Source: an uncultured Bacteroidota bacterium (GTDB lineage: Bacteria > Bacteroidota > Bacteroidia > AKYH767-A > OLB10). From it: 64,000 nucleotides of DNA. The stretch lies in assembly GCA_900696575.1 (NCBI GenBank), contig CAADHD010000032.1:26038-90037 (forward strand), in the 5' to 3' direction. Shown here piece after piece: positions 1 to 10,534 of the stretch. The translations under genes were made by a program, and so were the position numbers. A model generated the notes under the pieces. It was not told the DNA's origin. It saw only the letters and a program-made list of their open reading frames with translations, and did not search any database. Numbering within the stretch: position 1 is the stretch's first letter; every line of letters begins with the position of its first letter.

Positions 1-429
1 GTAAACATCAATGGTATAACTGAGTGTCTGAAAGGTGTAAAAGCTGATACCTACCGGCAGGATGATGGAAAGACTGCCTGCTTCAAACCGGTGGCCGAAC
101 ATTTTGAAAACAGCAATGAAATTATCAATGAAAAACTGGTAGTATTTAAAAAAGCCAAGAAATCCGAGATTCACGGCTAGGCTGATAAACAATAACAATT
201 TCCGCTTTAAGGGATTATTTTCTTTATGAATAATAAGTGCGGCAGTGTAATCTACTACCGTACTGAAAAGAATCAGGGAGAGAAACCGCCAGTCCCACCA
301 GCCGTAGAAAAAATAACTGGCAACAACTATAAGCGCATTTTGAACTTTAAGGTTATGGCCTGTAGCAAACCAGTAAAGCAGAAAAACTACTGGAAGAAAA
401 ACAGCAAAGTCAATGGAATTGAAGAGCAT
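1..429 (-). CDS. MBOAT-family O-acyltransferase (AlgI-like), N-terminal part, truncated by window edge
   Basis: Reverse complement from ATG at 429 reads MLFNSIDFAVFLPVVFLLYWFATGHNLKVQNALIVVASYFFYGWWDWRFLSLILFSTVVDYTAALII...LPVGISFYTFQTLSYTIDVY, open to the window edge; typical MBOAT N-terminus. Missing from the ORF track because it has no stop in the window. Confidence 0.93.
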   Translation of the reverse strand, partial: MLFNSIDFAVFLPVVFLLYWFATGHNLKVQNALIVVASYFFYGWWDWRFLSLILFSTVVDYTAALIIHKENNPLKRKLLLFISLAVNLGFLGFFKYYQFFIDNFIAVFKMFGHRFEAGSLSIILPVGISFYTFQTLSYTIDVY

Positions 430-621
430 TAACGGGCAGCCGGTTTATTCATTACTGCAAAGCAAAAAGAATTTATTTACAGGACAAGTTATCAGAAACG
501 TAGCCATAAACTTTCTGTTCAAAACCCTGTTTAATCTTTTAGTAAAATTCCATTTGCTGAAAAGTTTCCATTGTTGTTTTATCTACATTTACACTCCATG
601 CAAAATTTCAAAACACGTTTT

Positions 622-2784
622 ATGAATTTCAAACTTCTTACAGTTTTCCTGTTGCTCTATTCCTTTACTCTGCAGGCACAGGAATACCACAAAATGAACT
701 TTTCTTTAGTCAAAAAAATTATAGAAGAGCCTGACCAAACAAGGCGGGCTGCCCTTTTTGTTCAGGGCAATATTCAGGAAATAAAACGACTGACTGAACT
801 CCTTAACGGTACATTTAAATTCTCAGCCGGTGATATTGCCTCCATCGAACTGCCCATCGGCAAAGCCATGACTTTAGCCGCTTCACCTGATGTGCTGGTG
901 ATGGAAGACAATCATCTCATCATTCAGCCCATGAACGATTCATTGGTTTCAAAAGCGAATGTAACTCCCATTCACCTTGGCCTTCCGCCATTGCCTCAGG
1001 CTTATGACGGACAAGGGGTTGTTGTTGGCGTACTTGATTCAGGTATTGATTTCAATCATCCTGATTACAAAGATGCCGGGAGCAATACAAGAATTATTTC
1101 CATCTGGGATCATAACCTCACGGGTGCTCCACCGGCAGGGTTTACTTACGGGCGCGAATTCAGTTCTTTTCAAATCAATAACGGACAGGCTAATGCTCAT
1201 GTGGATAATTATTACGGCCATGGTACACATGTTACCGGTGTGGCTGCCGGCAACGGACTTGCTATAAATAATTTTAAAGGAGTGGCTCCGGCAGCGGATA
1301 TTGTTTCCGTTTGCCTAAACTGGAATCTGCCCACCAATAACTGGCTTACCACGATTGCCGATGCCGTGAATTATGTGTTTCAAAAAGCCGATGCTGTAAG
1401 CAAACCTTGTGTCATCAACATTAGTGCAGGAACATATTACGGTTCGCACGATGCCCTTGATCTGCAGGCGCAGCTAATTAATAACCTTATTGTTTCGCAG
1501 CCCGGACGTGCCGTGGTTTGCGCTGCCGGTAATGCCGGCAACATTCGCCTGCACATGCAATACAATTCAACATCGGGAACTGATACTTCGTTCACCTGGT
1601 TTAATTACAACCCCGCTTATGGAACAGCCATCTATATGGAAATGTGGAGCAATCAAACCGATTTTCAGAATGTAAAATTTTCGGTTGGGGCTGATGTTAC
1701 CAATGGTTACTATGAACACCGCGGCCAAAGACCATTTACCAATGTGGCCAATCATATCGGAGTTTTTAAAACCGATACATTGTGGAGTTGGGATGGCAAC
1801 CGCCTTGCCCGGGTTCAAAGTCAGGCTACACTGAGTGCCGGACGTTATTCCATGATTTTTAATGTGATTCCTGACAGTAACACTTACAAATTCCGTCTCA
1901 GCTTTACCGGTGCAGGCAAGTTTGACCTGTGGAGTTTTCAGATGGAAAGCGCTAATGTGCCTTCGCCAACGGTTTATCCTCCTGCTGCTTTTTACAACAT
2001 GCCCGACTTTACGCAGAACATCGTAAGCAGTTTTTCATGCAGCGATAAAGTATTAACCGTTGCTGAGTTTGGCAACAAACAATCTTATCTCGATTGTGGC
2101 AGCAACCCTGTTACACTTTCCGTCATTACTCCCGATTCATTGGCCGCTGCTTCGAGCAAAGGCCCAACTCGAAACGGATTGATTAAACCCGACATCAGCG
2201 CACCGGGCGGCATAACTATGGCTCCGCTGGTTACTTATCAGATAGGAACCATTCCTCCCGAAAAAATTGCTCAGGGTTGCATGCACATGCGCGATGGAGG
2301 CACCTCCACTTCATCGCCTGCCGTGGCCGGTGTGGCTGCTCTTTATTTTCAACGGTATCCTAATGCTACCTGGCAGGATGTTAAAAATGCCATCATCAAC
2401 TGCGCGCGGCTTGACAATTTTACCGGCTTTACAGGAATACCGAACAACACATGGGGTTATGGCAAGCTGGATGGGTTCAATGCCCTTGTCAATTGTCCTC
2501 CGCTTGGTATTGCAGAAAATACTTCTTCACCCAATTTGCTGCTTGCCGTTTATCCCAATCCTTTTCATGAGGAAGTAACTTTCGGCATCAATTCCCTGAA
2601 CAGAAATGAAAATATGAATCTGGAAATTTATGATGCTGCCGGAAGGAAAGTGTATCATGTAAAAATAAACCCTCAGGCTACTACTGTTAAGATAAAACAC
2701 CAACAACTTGGCAGTGGTGTTTATTCAGCTCGGTTAGTTTCAGGTGGTGATGTATCTAATATGGTGAAGGTGGTGGGGTATTAA
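622..2784 (+). CDS. S8 family serine peptidase with T9SS type A sorting domain
   Basis: Signal peptide MNFKLLTVFLLLYSFTLQAQ; triad motifs DSGIDFNHPD, GHGTHVTG, GTSTSSPAVAG; C-terminal VYPNPF...GSGVYSARLVSGGDVSNMVKV. Confidence 0.93.
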   Translation: MNFKLLTVFLLLYSFTLQAQEYHKMNFSLVKKIIEEPDQTRRAALFVQGNIQEIKRLTELLNGTFKFSAGDIASIELPIGKAMTLAASPDVLVMEDNHLIIQPMNDSLVSKANVTPIHLGLPPLPQAYDGQGVVVGVLDSGIDFNHPDYKDAGSNTRIISIWDHNLTGAPPAGFTYGREFSSFQINNGQANAHVDNYYGHGTHVTGVAAGNGLAINNFKGVAPAADIVSVCLNWNLPTNNWLTTIADAVNYVFQKADAVSKPCVINISAGTYYGSHDALDLQAQLINNLIVSQPGRAVVCAAGNAGNIRLHMQYNSTSGTDTSFTWFNYNPAYGTAIYMEMWSNQTDFQNVKFSVGADVTNGYYEHRGQRPFTNVANHIGVFKTDTLWSWDGNRLARVQSQATLSAGRYSMIFNVIPDSNTYKFRLSFTGAGKFDLWSFQMESANVPSPTVYPPAAFYNMPDFTQNIVSSFSCSDKVLTVAEFGNKQSYLDCGSNPVTLSVITPDSLAAASSKGPTRNGLIKPDISAPGGITMAPLVTYQIGTIPPEKIAQGCMHMRDGGTSTSSPAVAGVAALYFQRYPNATWQDVKNAIINCARLDNFTGFTGIPNNTWGYGKLDGFNALVNCPPLGIAENTSSPNLLLAVYPNPFHEEVTFGINSLNRNENMNLEIYDAAGRKVYHVKINPQATTVKIKHQQLGSGVYSARLVSGGDVSNMVKVVGY

Positions 2785-2819
2785 GGAATTAAGTGCTGAT
2801 GTGTTTTGAACAGTGTTTA

Positions 2820-3260
2820 ATGAATCCTGAATGGATAACAGCTATTGCTACAATTACCATAGCAATAGTTGCATGGATTGAATTATCTAAAAACCGTAAA
2901 ACAAAACATGCTGAATTTTTAACAGATTTATATGAACGCTTTTATTTGAATGATAATTTCAAATCGGTAAGGAAAAAAACGGATAAACCAAAAGATAATC
3001 CATTTACTAATGAAGATTTTGATTCTGATATGAGAGCAGATAAAGACTTCGAACAGAAATTCTCCGATTACCTTAACTTCTTCCAATTCATCATTTCATT
3101 GAAGAAATTAAGTCAGTTGGATGACGGTGAGATAAATATGATGTTCAGGTATTATCTGTACAAGTTAAAAGAATCGGAATTTATAATGGATTATCTTAAA
3201 GAATATAAATACAGTTTATTACTCGAACACCTCAGATGTTTAAAAGAAAATGATTCGTAA
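2820..3260 (+). CDS. hypothetical protein with one N-terminal TM segment
   Basis: MNPEWITAIATITIAIVAWIELSKNRKT then a charged soluble domain; start could be 2793 (GTG), 2799 or 2820. Confidence 0.65.
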   Translation: MNPEWITAIATITIAIVAWIELSKNRKTKHAEFLTDLYERFYLNDNFKSVRKKTDKPKDNPFTNEDFDSDMRADKDFEQKFSDYLNFFQFIISLKKLSQLDDGEINMMFRYYLYKLKESEFIMDYLKEYKYSLLLEHLRCLKENDS

Positions 3261-3657
3261 GTTATTCGTTTATGGCTCGCTGCATACTGCCTCCAATCCT
3301 TTTCACCGGCTGTTGAAACAAAAGGCAAAAAAGATTGGCGAAGGAACTGCAGCAGGCAGCCTTTATTTTATCGGCAGGTATCCGGGAGCTGTAATGAGTA
3401 AAGACGGCAAAAAGATTTATGGTACTATCTTTCTGCTTGAAGACATAAATTTGCTTGAAGAATTAGATAAGTACGAAGAATACAACCCGTTGCAACCTGA
3501 ACATTCTTTGTTTATCCGTAAAGCAGTAACAGTAACCGGTGAAGATGGTAAGAACCATCGCGCATGGATTTATGTTTATAACAGAGAAGTGTCAAACAAA
3601 GAATTAATTGAAAGCGGTAATTACAGCGAATTCAGAAAGCGGAAAAGGGTAGTATAA
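3250..3657 (+). CDS. gamma-glutamylcyclotransferase (AIG2-like) family protein
   Basis: MIRKLFVYGSLHTASNPFHRLL...GTIFLLEDINLLEELDKYEEYNP; YGSL motif. Confidence 0.9.
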   Translation: MIRKLFVYGSLHTASNPFHRLLKQKAKKIGEGTAAGSLYFIGRYPGAVMSKDGKKIYGTIFLLEDINLLEELDKYEEYNPLQPEHSLFIRKAVTVTGEDGKNHRAWIYVYNREVSNKELIESGNYSEFRKRKRVV

Positions 3658-3660
3658 ATT

Positions 3661-3690
3661 AAAAACCCCGCTGTTCATGCGGGGTTTTTT
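3661..3690. terminator. bidirectional intrinsic terminator between convergent genes
   Basis: AAAAACCCCGC-TGTTCAT-GCGGGGTTTTTTT. Confidence 0.9.
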
Positions 3691-3708
3691 TATTTATGTA
3701 GTTACAAA

Positions 3709-4308
3709 CTAAGATTGTGCCGGAGCCGGTGGCGGAATCGGATCAGGAATCTTGTTATTGATTGGCGGCAGCGATTTAAGATAATCGAAAATAGCATGGA
3801 GGTCTTCATCCGTCAATCCTTGCAGGACTTCTACAAACATAGGAGGAAGAATTGGCCTTCCGTTTTCCATACCCATGTGCTTACCTGTTTTTACGATTTT
3901 TTGAAATAACTCGAATGTCCATGCTCCGGTACCTGTTGCGGTATCGGGAGTAAGGTTGTAAGGAAAGGAAACTCCCCAGGGACCAATAAAATAACCAAGG
4001 TCCTGACCCATCATGAAAAATTTGCCGGGAGCCACATTGTTCCAGTCAATCTCAGGCAGTACAGTTCCTTGTCTGTGGCCGCTAAGTGTGAGCGACTCAT
4101 CAAATACAGGCCCTTTGTCGGTCATAATTTTAGGGGTATGGCAATCGTTACAACCGCCAATGCTTACGAGGTATTTGCCCCGTTCAACACTGGTCATGGC
4201 CGGTGCCGGTGCTTCTTCCTTTTGAGCGGGAGCGCATCCGGTCTGGTAAAGAATAATTCCGCATAAGGCAACAGCCGTAGCGGTCAGAGAGATTTGTTTT
4301 GTGTTCAT
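3709..4308 (-). CDS. c-type cytochrome lipoprotein
   Basis: Lipobox-like YQTGC and one heme motif CNDCH; cytochrome c fold features (GLTDEDLHAIFDYLKSLPPI). Confidence 0.88.
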   Translation of the reverse strand: MNTKQISLTATAVALCGIILYQTGCAPAQKEEAPAPAMTSVERGKYLVSIGGCNDCHTPKIMTDKGPVFDESLTLSGHRQGTVLPEIDWNNVAPGKFFMMGQDLGYFIGPWGVSFPYNLTPDTATGTGAWTFELFQKIVKTGKHMGMENGRPILPPMFVEVLQGLTDEDLHAIFDYLKSLPPINNKIPDPIPPPAPAQS

Positions 4309-4440
4309 AATGTTGTTTAGTTTGTTTAAAAAGCAAATGAATGGGAATTACTATTCGGTTATCCCGTTTCATAAATAATCTTTAAAAAATACAATTAACT
4401 CCTTTTTGCCCTGAAGCAGGTTTTTATTGCGGTGCAGCAG

Positions 4441-6087
4441 TTACTGATTGTTAACCGCCAGTTTTTTAACGCTGGTGAAGTTGTCAGTTTTAACAATCAT
4501 TAAATAAACTCCATTTGCTAAATGACTGATATTGATTCCGGTTTCTGAAGAACCGTTCTGCATCAGACCCTTTATCTGCTGATATATTTTTTTTCCGCTA
4601 AGGTCGCTGATGGTAATTTCTGCATAGCGGTAACCTGCAGTAAAATCATTATCTGTTTTATTTTCATTTATGGCAACGGTTACCAATCCTGCAGCAGGAT
4701 TGGGATAAACATTCACAGAAAAAATTCCTGCGGTGTGCTCATTGACATTCAACGGCTGGTTGAGTTCATAACATCCCATATCAGGGTTGGTGCCTGCGGG
4801 CGAGGGGCGCGGCATGTTATCAAGATCGAAAGCAGGAGCACCGCTCAGAGTACCCGTATTTACGCAGGGCGAAGAGGGGGTAAGATGAAAATCGGTAGCG
4901 GAAACAAAACCGGGCAGCATATTAATATTACCGGTGCCGGCAAATCCGTTGCGGATGTTGCTGTAGCTGGCGGTTAATACTGTTGTGCCGCTTGACGATA
5001 TAAAAATTTCGGCACCGGAATTGGGATTCCAGAATATGGAATTGGTTATGCTTACAGTATCGCCTGATCCTGCATACAGGCCTGAACCGTTAACGGCTCC
5101 GCCATTCGTCCGCTTATTATCCGTTACGGTTACATTCATCATGTTTACCCGGTTGTAACTGCCGCTTGAATTGGTGAGGTATATACCCGCACCGTTATAA
5201 AAGTTACCTCCTTCGGCAACCATGTTGCCTGCTACCAGTACATTGGTAAGGTTGGCTGTGCAGCTCCGTATGTGAATGCCGATGCCGTAATGATAGCTGC
5301 TGAATTTGCTTGACATATTATTCAACACAGCCACATTGACCAGATCAGCCTGGCCATCCTGTACAAACAGGCCGGTGCCATAAGAATACGAAGCGCTGTC
5401 GCCTGTAGTATTTCCCCTGATGAGGCAGTCTGTCAGGCTGAGGGTTACATCTTCAGCATAGATGCCGGTTCCGTAATTCCAGATGTCGGCAATAACATAG
5501 TTATTTTCAATTCTCACATTACGGAACTTCGGATTGCCGCTGCCGGAGAGGTAAACACCACCGCCATATCCCCAGGTGGCGAAGTCGGTGCGGTTGCGGC
5601 TGATGGATGAATGACTGAAAATGACGCTTGAATTATTGGCATGCACACCGGCACCGTATCCCCAGTTGGCGGCATTGATGCGGTTATCACTTACGGCTAC
5701 CTGCTCAAACTTCGGGCTGGCATTATTCAGGTAAATACCTCCCCCGTTGGTCATGGATCCGGTTTTATATCCGTTGGTAATGGTAAACCCTGTAATAACG
5801 GTATTGGTATCAACCATGGAGGTTGTAATGGTTATAACCGTACCGTTAGCATTGCCGTCAATGAAGGTATTGGTAGTATCACCGGCACTTATAAGTTTGA
5901 TAGCAGCCGTAACAGGCCATACCAGGTTTTCTGCATAGGTTCCCGGCTGTACAAGCACGGTATCTCCCGCAGCGCAGGCATTCAATGCACTTTGAATGGT
6001 GATATAAGCGGCAGGTACATTTCTGATGGTGGCTCCGGCAAACGATGTAGTTACGGTTAGCAAAAGGCAGCAAATTATTGTCTTCAT
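4441..6087 (-). CDS. right-handed parallel beta-helix protein with T9SS C-terminal domain
   Basis: Signal peptide; AAYITIQSALNACAAGDTVLVQPGTYAEN; repeated NxxxxxxYGxGxxxxNSS; VNVYPNPAAG...LANGVYLMIVKTDNFTSVKKLAV. Confidence 0.9.
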   Translation of the reverse strand: MKTIICCLLLTVTTSFAGATIRNVPAAYITIQSALNACAAGDTVLVQPGTYAENLVWPVTAAIKLISAGDTTNTFIDGNANGTVITITTSMVDTNTVITGFTITNGYKTGSMTNGGGIYLNNASPKFEQVAVSDNRINAANWGYGAGVHANNSSVIFSHSSISRNRTDFATWGYGGGVYLSGSGNPKFRNVRIENNYVIADIWNYGTGIYAEDVTLSLTDCLIRGNTTGDSASYSYGTGLFVQDGQADLVNVAVLNNMSSKFSSYHYGIGIHIRSCTANLTNVLVAGNMVAEGGNFYNGAGIYLTNSSGSYNRVNMMNVTVTDNKRTNGGAVNGSGLYAGSGDTVSITNSIFWNPNSGAEIFISSSGTTVLTASYSNIRNGFAGTGNINMLPGFVSATDFHLTPSSPCVNTGTLSGAPAFDLDNMPRPSPAGTNPDMGCYELNQPLNVNEHTAGIFSVNVYPNPAAGLVTVAINENKTDNDFTAGYRYAEITISDLSGKKIYQQIKGLMQNGSSETGINISHLANGVYLMIVKTDNFTSVKKLAVNNQ

Positions 6088-6393
6088 GAATTAAAACGGG
6101 TGAATGGCAAAAATAAAAATATTCGCGAGTGGCAAGAAACTGCTGATGTTCTTTTCAGGTTCATGCTTGGTTTTTTTATCCTTTCATGATTGCAATGGCT
6201 CTTTTCTGTTTTGTTAAAGAACTTTAAACAATAAGGTTTTATATAGGTTTGCGTCAGTTTTTTACTATTACGGAGTCTATTGTTGATGCGCATTTCATTA
6301 AATGATTCTAACTTCGCTCATGCAAATCAACAGCGACAAGATGACTGAAAAACAGCGTAGAAGTTCTGCTGACTGTATTTTCCAACAGACTGA

Positions 6394-7029
6394 ATGATCA
6401 GAAAATTAATAAGTTTCGCTTTCCCATTTACGCGTATAGTCAAATCGGAATACAATGGTAACCTTGAGCTTACTACCATTTTCGGAAAGACTTATCTGAA
6501 TACAGCCAATACCAATTATTCCTATGGTTCGCTGCAGAAAGTTTTGAAGTTTTCTTTAAAGCAGATTGATGTAACCAAGGCTGAACATATTTTAGTTCTA
6601 GGGCTGGGCGGTGGCTCTGTCCTGAAAACCTTAAGAACTGATTTTAAATTTGCCGGACGAATTACGGCCGTAGATATTGATCCAGTTATCATTGAAATTT
6701 CAAAGAATGAGTTTGGAATTTCTAATAATGAGAATACCTCGGTTGTTTGTGCCGATGCGCTGGATTACCTGACCGGTACTCTAGAAAAGTTTGACATTCT
6801 CATCATTGACTTGTTTATTGATAACAGAATACCTGCCAGGTTCTTAACAGAAACGTTCTGGTGTGAGGTAATCAATAGGTTAAAGAATAAAGGAACAATT
6901 ATCTTTAACATGTTAAACAGTCAGCATTTCAGTATTCAAATTGTGGAGAACGTACTGAGAAAACATGGACTTGTCTGGAAGATATTCAGGGAGGTTGAGA
7001 AAACAAATAATATCCTCATTGCATATTGA
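6394..7029 (+). CDS. spermidine synthase-like SAM-dependent methyltransferase
   Basis: HILVLGLGGGSVLKTLR...ITAVDIDPVIIEIS...FDILIIDLF. Confidence 0.82.
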   Translation: MIRKLISFAFPFTRIVKSEYNGNLELTTIFGKTYLNTANTNYSYGSLQKVLKFSLKQIDVTKAEHILVLGLGGGSVLKTLRTDFKFAGRITAVDIDPVIIEISKNEFGISNNENTSVVCADALDYLTGTLEKFDILIIDLFIDNRIPARFLTETFWCEVINRLKNKGTIIFNMLNSQHFSIQIVENVLRKHGLVWKIFREVEKTNNILIAY

Positions 7030-7191
7030 AGAGCTTACTTTTAAAATTTTTACAATAGCGGCTTTTTTATTTTTAACACTCGGTTTTTCAGGATCTAACT
7101 TAAATCTATTTAAGTGAAAGCAACAAAGCAAGCGCATTTTGTTTATGAAAGTTGATTTTCACCTGGAATCATACTAATTCCCGTCTTCCCT

Positions 7192-7199
7192 TAACTTTG
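7192..7199 (+). promoter_or_regulatory. Bacteroidota-type -7 element TAACTTTG upstream of rpe
   Basis: Matches TAnnTTTG, 17 nt before the rpe ATG. Confidence 0.5.
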
Positions 7200-7216
7200 A
7201 ACTCTCAATTACTACC

Positions 7217-7882
7217 ATGCCTTTAATCGCTCCTTCTGTTCTCTCTGCTGATTTTGCCAATCTGGTGGCCGACATCAAAATGGTGAATCAAAGCAAAGCC
7301 GACTGGTTTCATCTTGATGTGATGGATGGCGTATTCGTGCCTAACATCACTTTCGGAATGCCGGTTATTTCTGCCATTAAAAAACATGCTGCCAAACCAT
7401 TAGATGTGCATCTGATGATTGTACATCCCGAACGCTATATCAGCGACTTTAAAAAAGCAGGCACTGATGTGCTTACCGTTCATCTGGAAGCCAGCACTCA
7501 TCTTCACCGGACTATTCAGGAAATTAAACATGCAGGTATGAAAGCAGGAGTAGCCATCAACCCGCATACACCGGCTGAATCGCTTTCTGAAATCATAGGT
7601 GAGATTGATTTGGTGTGTGTGATGAGCGTTAATCCCGGTTTTGGCGGACAATCCTTTATTGAGAACACGTATCACAAAATTGTAGCACTGCGCAAAATGA
7701 TTGAAGAAAAACAATCTTCTGCCTTGATTGAAATTGACGGTGGTGTAACGCTTGATAATGCAGCCAGGATTACTCACTCAGGCGCTGATGTGCTTGTTGC
7801 AGGAAATACTGTTTTTTCATCGGCAGATCCAACGGCTACCATTTCAAAACTGAAAGATATAGCCCTGAGTTTTCAGGCATGA
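7217..7882 (+). CDS. rpe: ribulose-phosphate 3-epimerase
   Basis: MPLIAPSVLSADFANL; HLDVMDGVFVPNITFG; VMSVNPGFGGQSFI; IDGGV. Confidence 0.97.
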   Translation: MPLIAPSVLSADFANLVADIKMVNQSKADWFHLDVMDGVFVPNITFGMPVISAIKKHAAKPLDVHLMIVHPERYISDFKKAGTDVLTVHLEASTHLHRTIQEIKHAGMKAGVAINPHTPAESLSEIIGEIDLVCVMSVNPGFGGQSFIENTYHKIVALRKMIEEKQSSALIEIDGGVTLDNAARITHSGADVLVAGNTVFSSADPTATISKLKDIALSFQA

Positions 7883-8367
7883 CGAAAACGCTGATTCTTG
7901 TTCGGCACAGCCTGGCTGATGCATCATCGGTTGACAAAGACTTTAACCGTAAACTTACTTCACATGGTGAAAAGCTGGCTGCTAAAACAGCAGTGCTTAT
8001 TCTGCCTCATATTCAAGGCAAGGCATGTGTAATTACTAGCGATGCGGTAAGAGCTTTTCATACAGCAAGCATACTTGCCGAAGCTGCCTGCATTCCTAAT
8101 GAATTGATTTTTCCGGAACATTTTATTTATCAGACATGTTCTGATGAGCTTTTCAGGCATCTCTCGTCTATGCCTGATGAGTTTGATACCATTATCCTTA
8201 CAGGACATAACCCGCCAGTGTCGGAATTAGCGGCTGCTTTTTCAATTCTCAGTGAAGCGTTCAGACCGGCTGAAGCCATCGTTTTAAATTTCAATACTAA
8301 AAACTGGTCTAAACTCAGTTTTGACTGTAAAAGCCTCTTCGTTTCGCCTTATCCGGTTATTTCTTAA
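7879..8367 (+). CDS. SixA-type histidine phosphatase family protein
   Basis: LILVRHSLAD...RKLTSHGEKLA...TSDAVRAFHTASILAE...TIILTGHNPPVSELA; overlaps rpe by 4 nt. Confidence 0.88.
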   Translation: MTKTLILVRHSLADASSVDKDFNRKLTSHGEKLAAKTAVLILPHIQGKACVITSDAVRAFHTASILAEAACIPNELIFPEHFIYQTCSDELFRHLSSMPDEFDTIILTGHNPPVSELAAAFSILSEAFRPAEAIVLNFNTKNWSKLSFDCKSLFVSPYPVIS

Positions 8368-9136
8368 CGAGCTTAAACATCACTTCATGCGGTTCAAGAG
8401 CAGGTTGTTCTAAGGTTCCTGTATTTCGAACACTGTAAAATTTTAAAGTATCGCTTTCCCATTTCCAGATGTAACGGTCGGCTGATTTTTCATCGGATAG
8501 AGTGATCACATCCTTTTCCGATTGTTCAAGGCAGCTTCCGCCATAACATAACCGGTACTTTTTATATCCGGCCAGTCCGTGCACTTCGCCATAAGCAGTG
8601 AGTGCACAGAGAGAAGGTTCATCGCCTGTTTCATCAATTAGTTTATATTCACCGGCTATCTGGTCTTCGTTAAGGAATAATGTTAAACCCGACATCCATC
8701 CTCTTAACGAAAGCACGGCATAACGAGATGGTAATTTTTTCAAACGGGTGTTTTGTTTTCCGTCATTAAGAAACATCGTTTTCAAATCGGCAGCATAATA
8801 AAAGGTGTAGCGCTTATCCGCTGATTTTACCGAGAAGGAAGTGTCATTGAGCAATGCAATCGGGTAAACCAATAACTCCTTACCGGGTTCAATCCATGCC
8901 AGCGAATCAAGTTTTGCGCTTACAATAATTTCCATACAGGAAATACCGCGCACCCTGGCCGGGCTTCCGGCATCGTGTACGGCATCAAGCCATTGGGAAC
9001 TTATCCAGTTGCCCGCAGTGGTTGATTTCAGTTTTTCTAATTGTTCTGAGGTAAGATTAGAAGTGTGGCTGCACGATGAAATTACAAGCAGCAGGCTGAT
9101 GAAAAGTATTCCTGAATAATAAACTGAAAGTTTCAT
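8357..9136 (-). CDS. putative lipoprotein of unknown function
   Basis: MKLSVYYSGILFISLLLVISSCSHTS lipobox; start moved from 9160 to 9136. Confidence 0.75.
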   Translation of the reverse strand: MKLSVYYSGILFISLLLVISSCSHTSNLTSEQLEKLKSTTAGNWISSQWLDAVHDAGSPARVRGISCMEIIVSAKLDSLAWIEPGKELLVYPIALLNDTSFSVKSADKRYTFYYAADLKTMFLNDGKQNTRLKKLPSRYAVLSLRGWMSGLTLFLNEDQIAGEYKLIDETGDEPSLCALTAYGEVHGLAGYKKYRLCYGGSCLEQSEKDVITLSDEKSADRYIWKWESDTLKFYSVRNTGTLEQPALEPHEVMFKLVKK

Positions 9137-9604
9137 AGGTGCAAAAATTAAAAATCTCATCTATAGTTAGGAAAAGGTTCTGCCTGGTGTGTGATTAGCA
9201 TCCGGATAATGACTTCAAAACAGGTTTTGTAACTATTCAATAGAAAATAGCAGTTTAGCATCTGAAGTTGTTTGCAGAGATCTTCAGTTTTATTCGTTAT
9301 TAACTGGAAATTTTCTTAGCCAAAGCATCATGTTGATAATCCGGAAAACCTTACTTTTGAAAGCAAAGTCCATGAAGATAAAACCTCCTCAAACATCCTT
9401 CCCTGCTGCCAGGCCGGGTTGCGCTTTTCCTAATCCGCAGCCGCCCTCCGCCCGCCTTTCTTTTTTCTCTCAATGGAAATCCGAAAAGCCATACATCATC
9501 TCACTTCTTTTTTTGGTGTATTTTAAAGCAAAATTTATTTTTATGAATTTGAAGCACTGAAACAACAAATGATAGCTACCACAAAAAATTAAAATTGTTA
9601 AACA

Positions 9605-10534
9605 ATGAAATACCTCCTCAGCTTTTGTTTATTGATGTTATCTTTAAAAGTGCAGGCGCAAATTAACCTTGTGCCTAATCCAAGTTTTGAGGATACGGTG
9701 AGTTGTCCTCACTTTGCAAACCAGATTGATAAAGCAGCAGGATGGTGGGCAAGCAGAGAAAGCCCCGACTATTTTAATGAATGTGATTGGCTTACAGGAA
9801 ATACATCTGTTCCACAAAATTTTTGTGGATATCAATATGCATTTCATGGAAGCGCTTATGCAGGGTTTGTAGCTTTTGCTAGGAACTTCCCAAATGCGCG
9901 AGAGTATTTTACATGTCAGTTAATAAATCCTCTTACAACAGGTAAGAAGTATTTTGTAAGATATTATTTAAACCTTTCTGGTGGAGGGTCAAAAAAAATA
10001 GCTTGTAATAATATTGGATTACTATTTAGTACGGTTAACTATAATTTGAGCAACCCCGCATTTGTTGGGAATCATTCTCAATTCAAAACGGACAGCATAA
10101 TTGCTGACACATTAAATTGGGTTCTAGTTGATGGTAGTTTTATTGCTGATTCCAATTATACTTATTTGTCAGTGGGTAATTTTTATGATGATATGTTGAC
10201 CGATACAATCAATATTATCCCCTCTCCCTCCACCTATTCATATTATTTTATTGACTCAATATCGGTCGTTGAAGACCCAACGTTATCAATTTTCGGAGCA
10301 CAAAATCATGATTTTATAATTTATCCTAATCCGTTTAGCGAAAGTATAAGGCTACACTCAAGGGATAATAAGATTGAAACATTCCATGTGATTGATATGA
10401 GTGGACAAACAATCAAGATTATTACCGATATCATCAGTGAATCTGCCATTTATTTAAATTTTGAATCCATGTCGAAAGGAATATACATATTAATTATAAA
10501 TAATTCATCTTACCATAAAATAATTAAATTATGA
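9605..10534 (+). CDS. secreted protein with T9SS C-terminal domain
   Basis: Signal peptide; INLVPNPSFEDTVSCP N-terminus; IYPNPFSESIRLHSRDN...MSKGIYILIINNSSYHKIIKL. Confidence 0.87.
   Translation: MKYLLSFCLLMLSLKVQAQINLVPNPSFEDTVSCPHFANQIDKAAGWWASRESPDYFNECDWLTGNTSVPQNFCGYQYAFHGSAYAGFVAFARNFPNAREYFTCQLINPLTTGKKYFVRYYLNLSGGGSKKIACNNIGLLFSTVNYNLSNPAFVGNHSQFKTDSIIADTLNWVLVDGSFIADSNYTYLSVGNFYDDMLTDTINIIPSPSTYSYYFIDSISVVEDPTLSIFGAQNHDFIIYPNPFSESIRLHSRDNKIETFHVIDMSGQTIKIITDIISESAIYLNFESMSKGIYILIINNSSYHKIIKL

Noticed and set aside
413-625. Plus-strand ORFs 226..432 and 413..625
   Set aside because: The first is antisense to the MBOAT gene; the second lies in its upstream region with no coding features.
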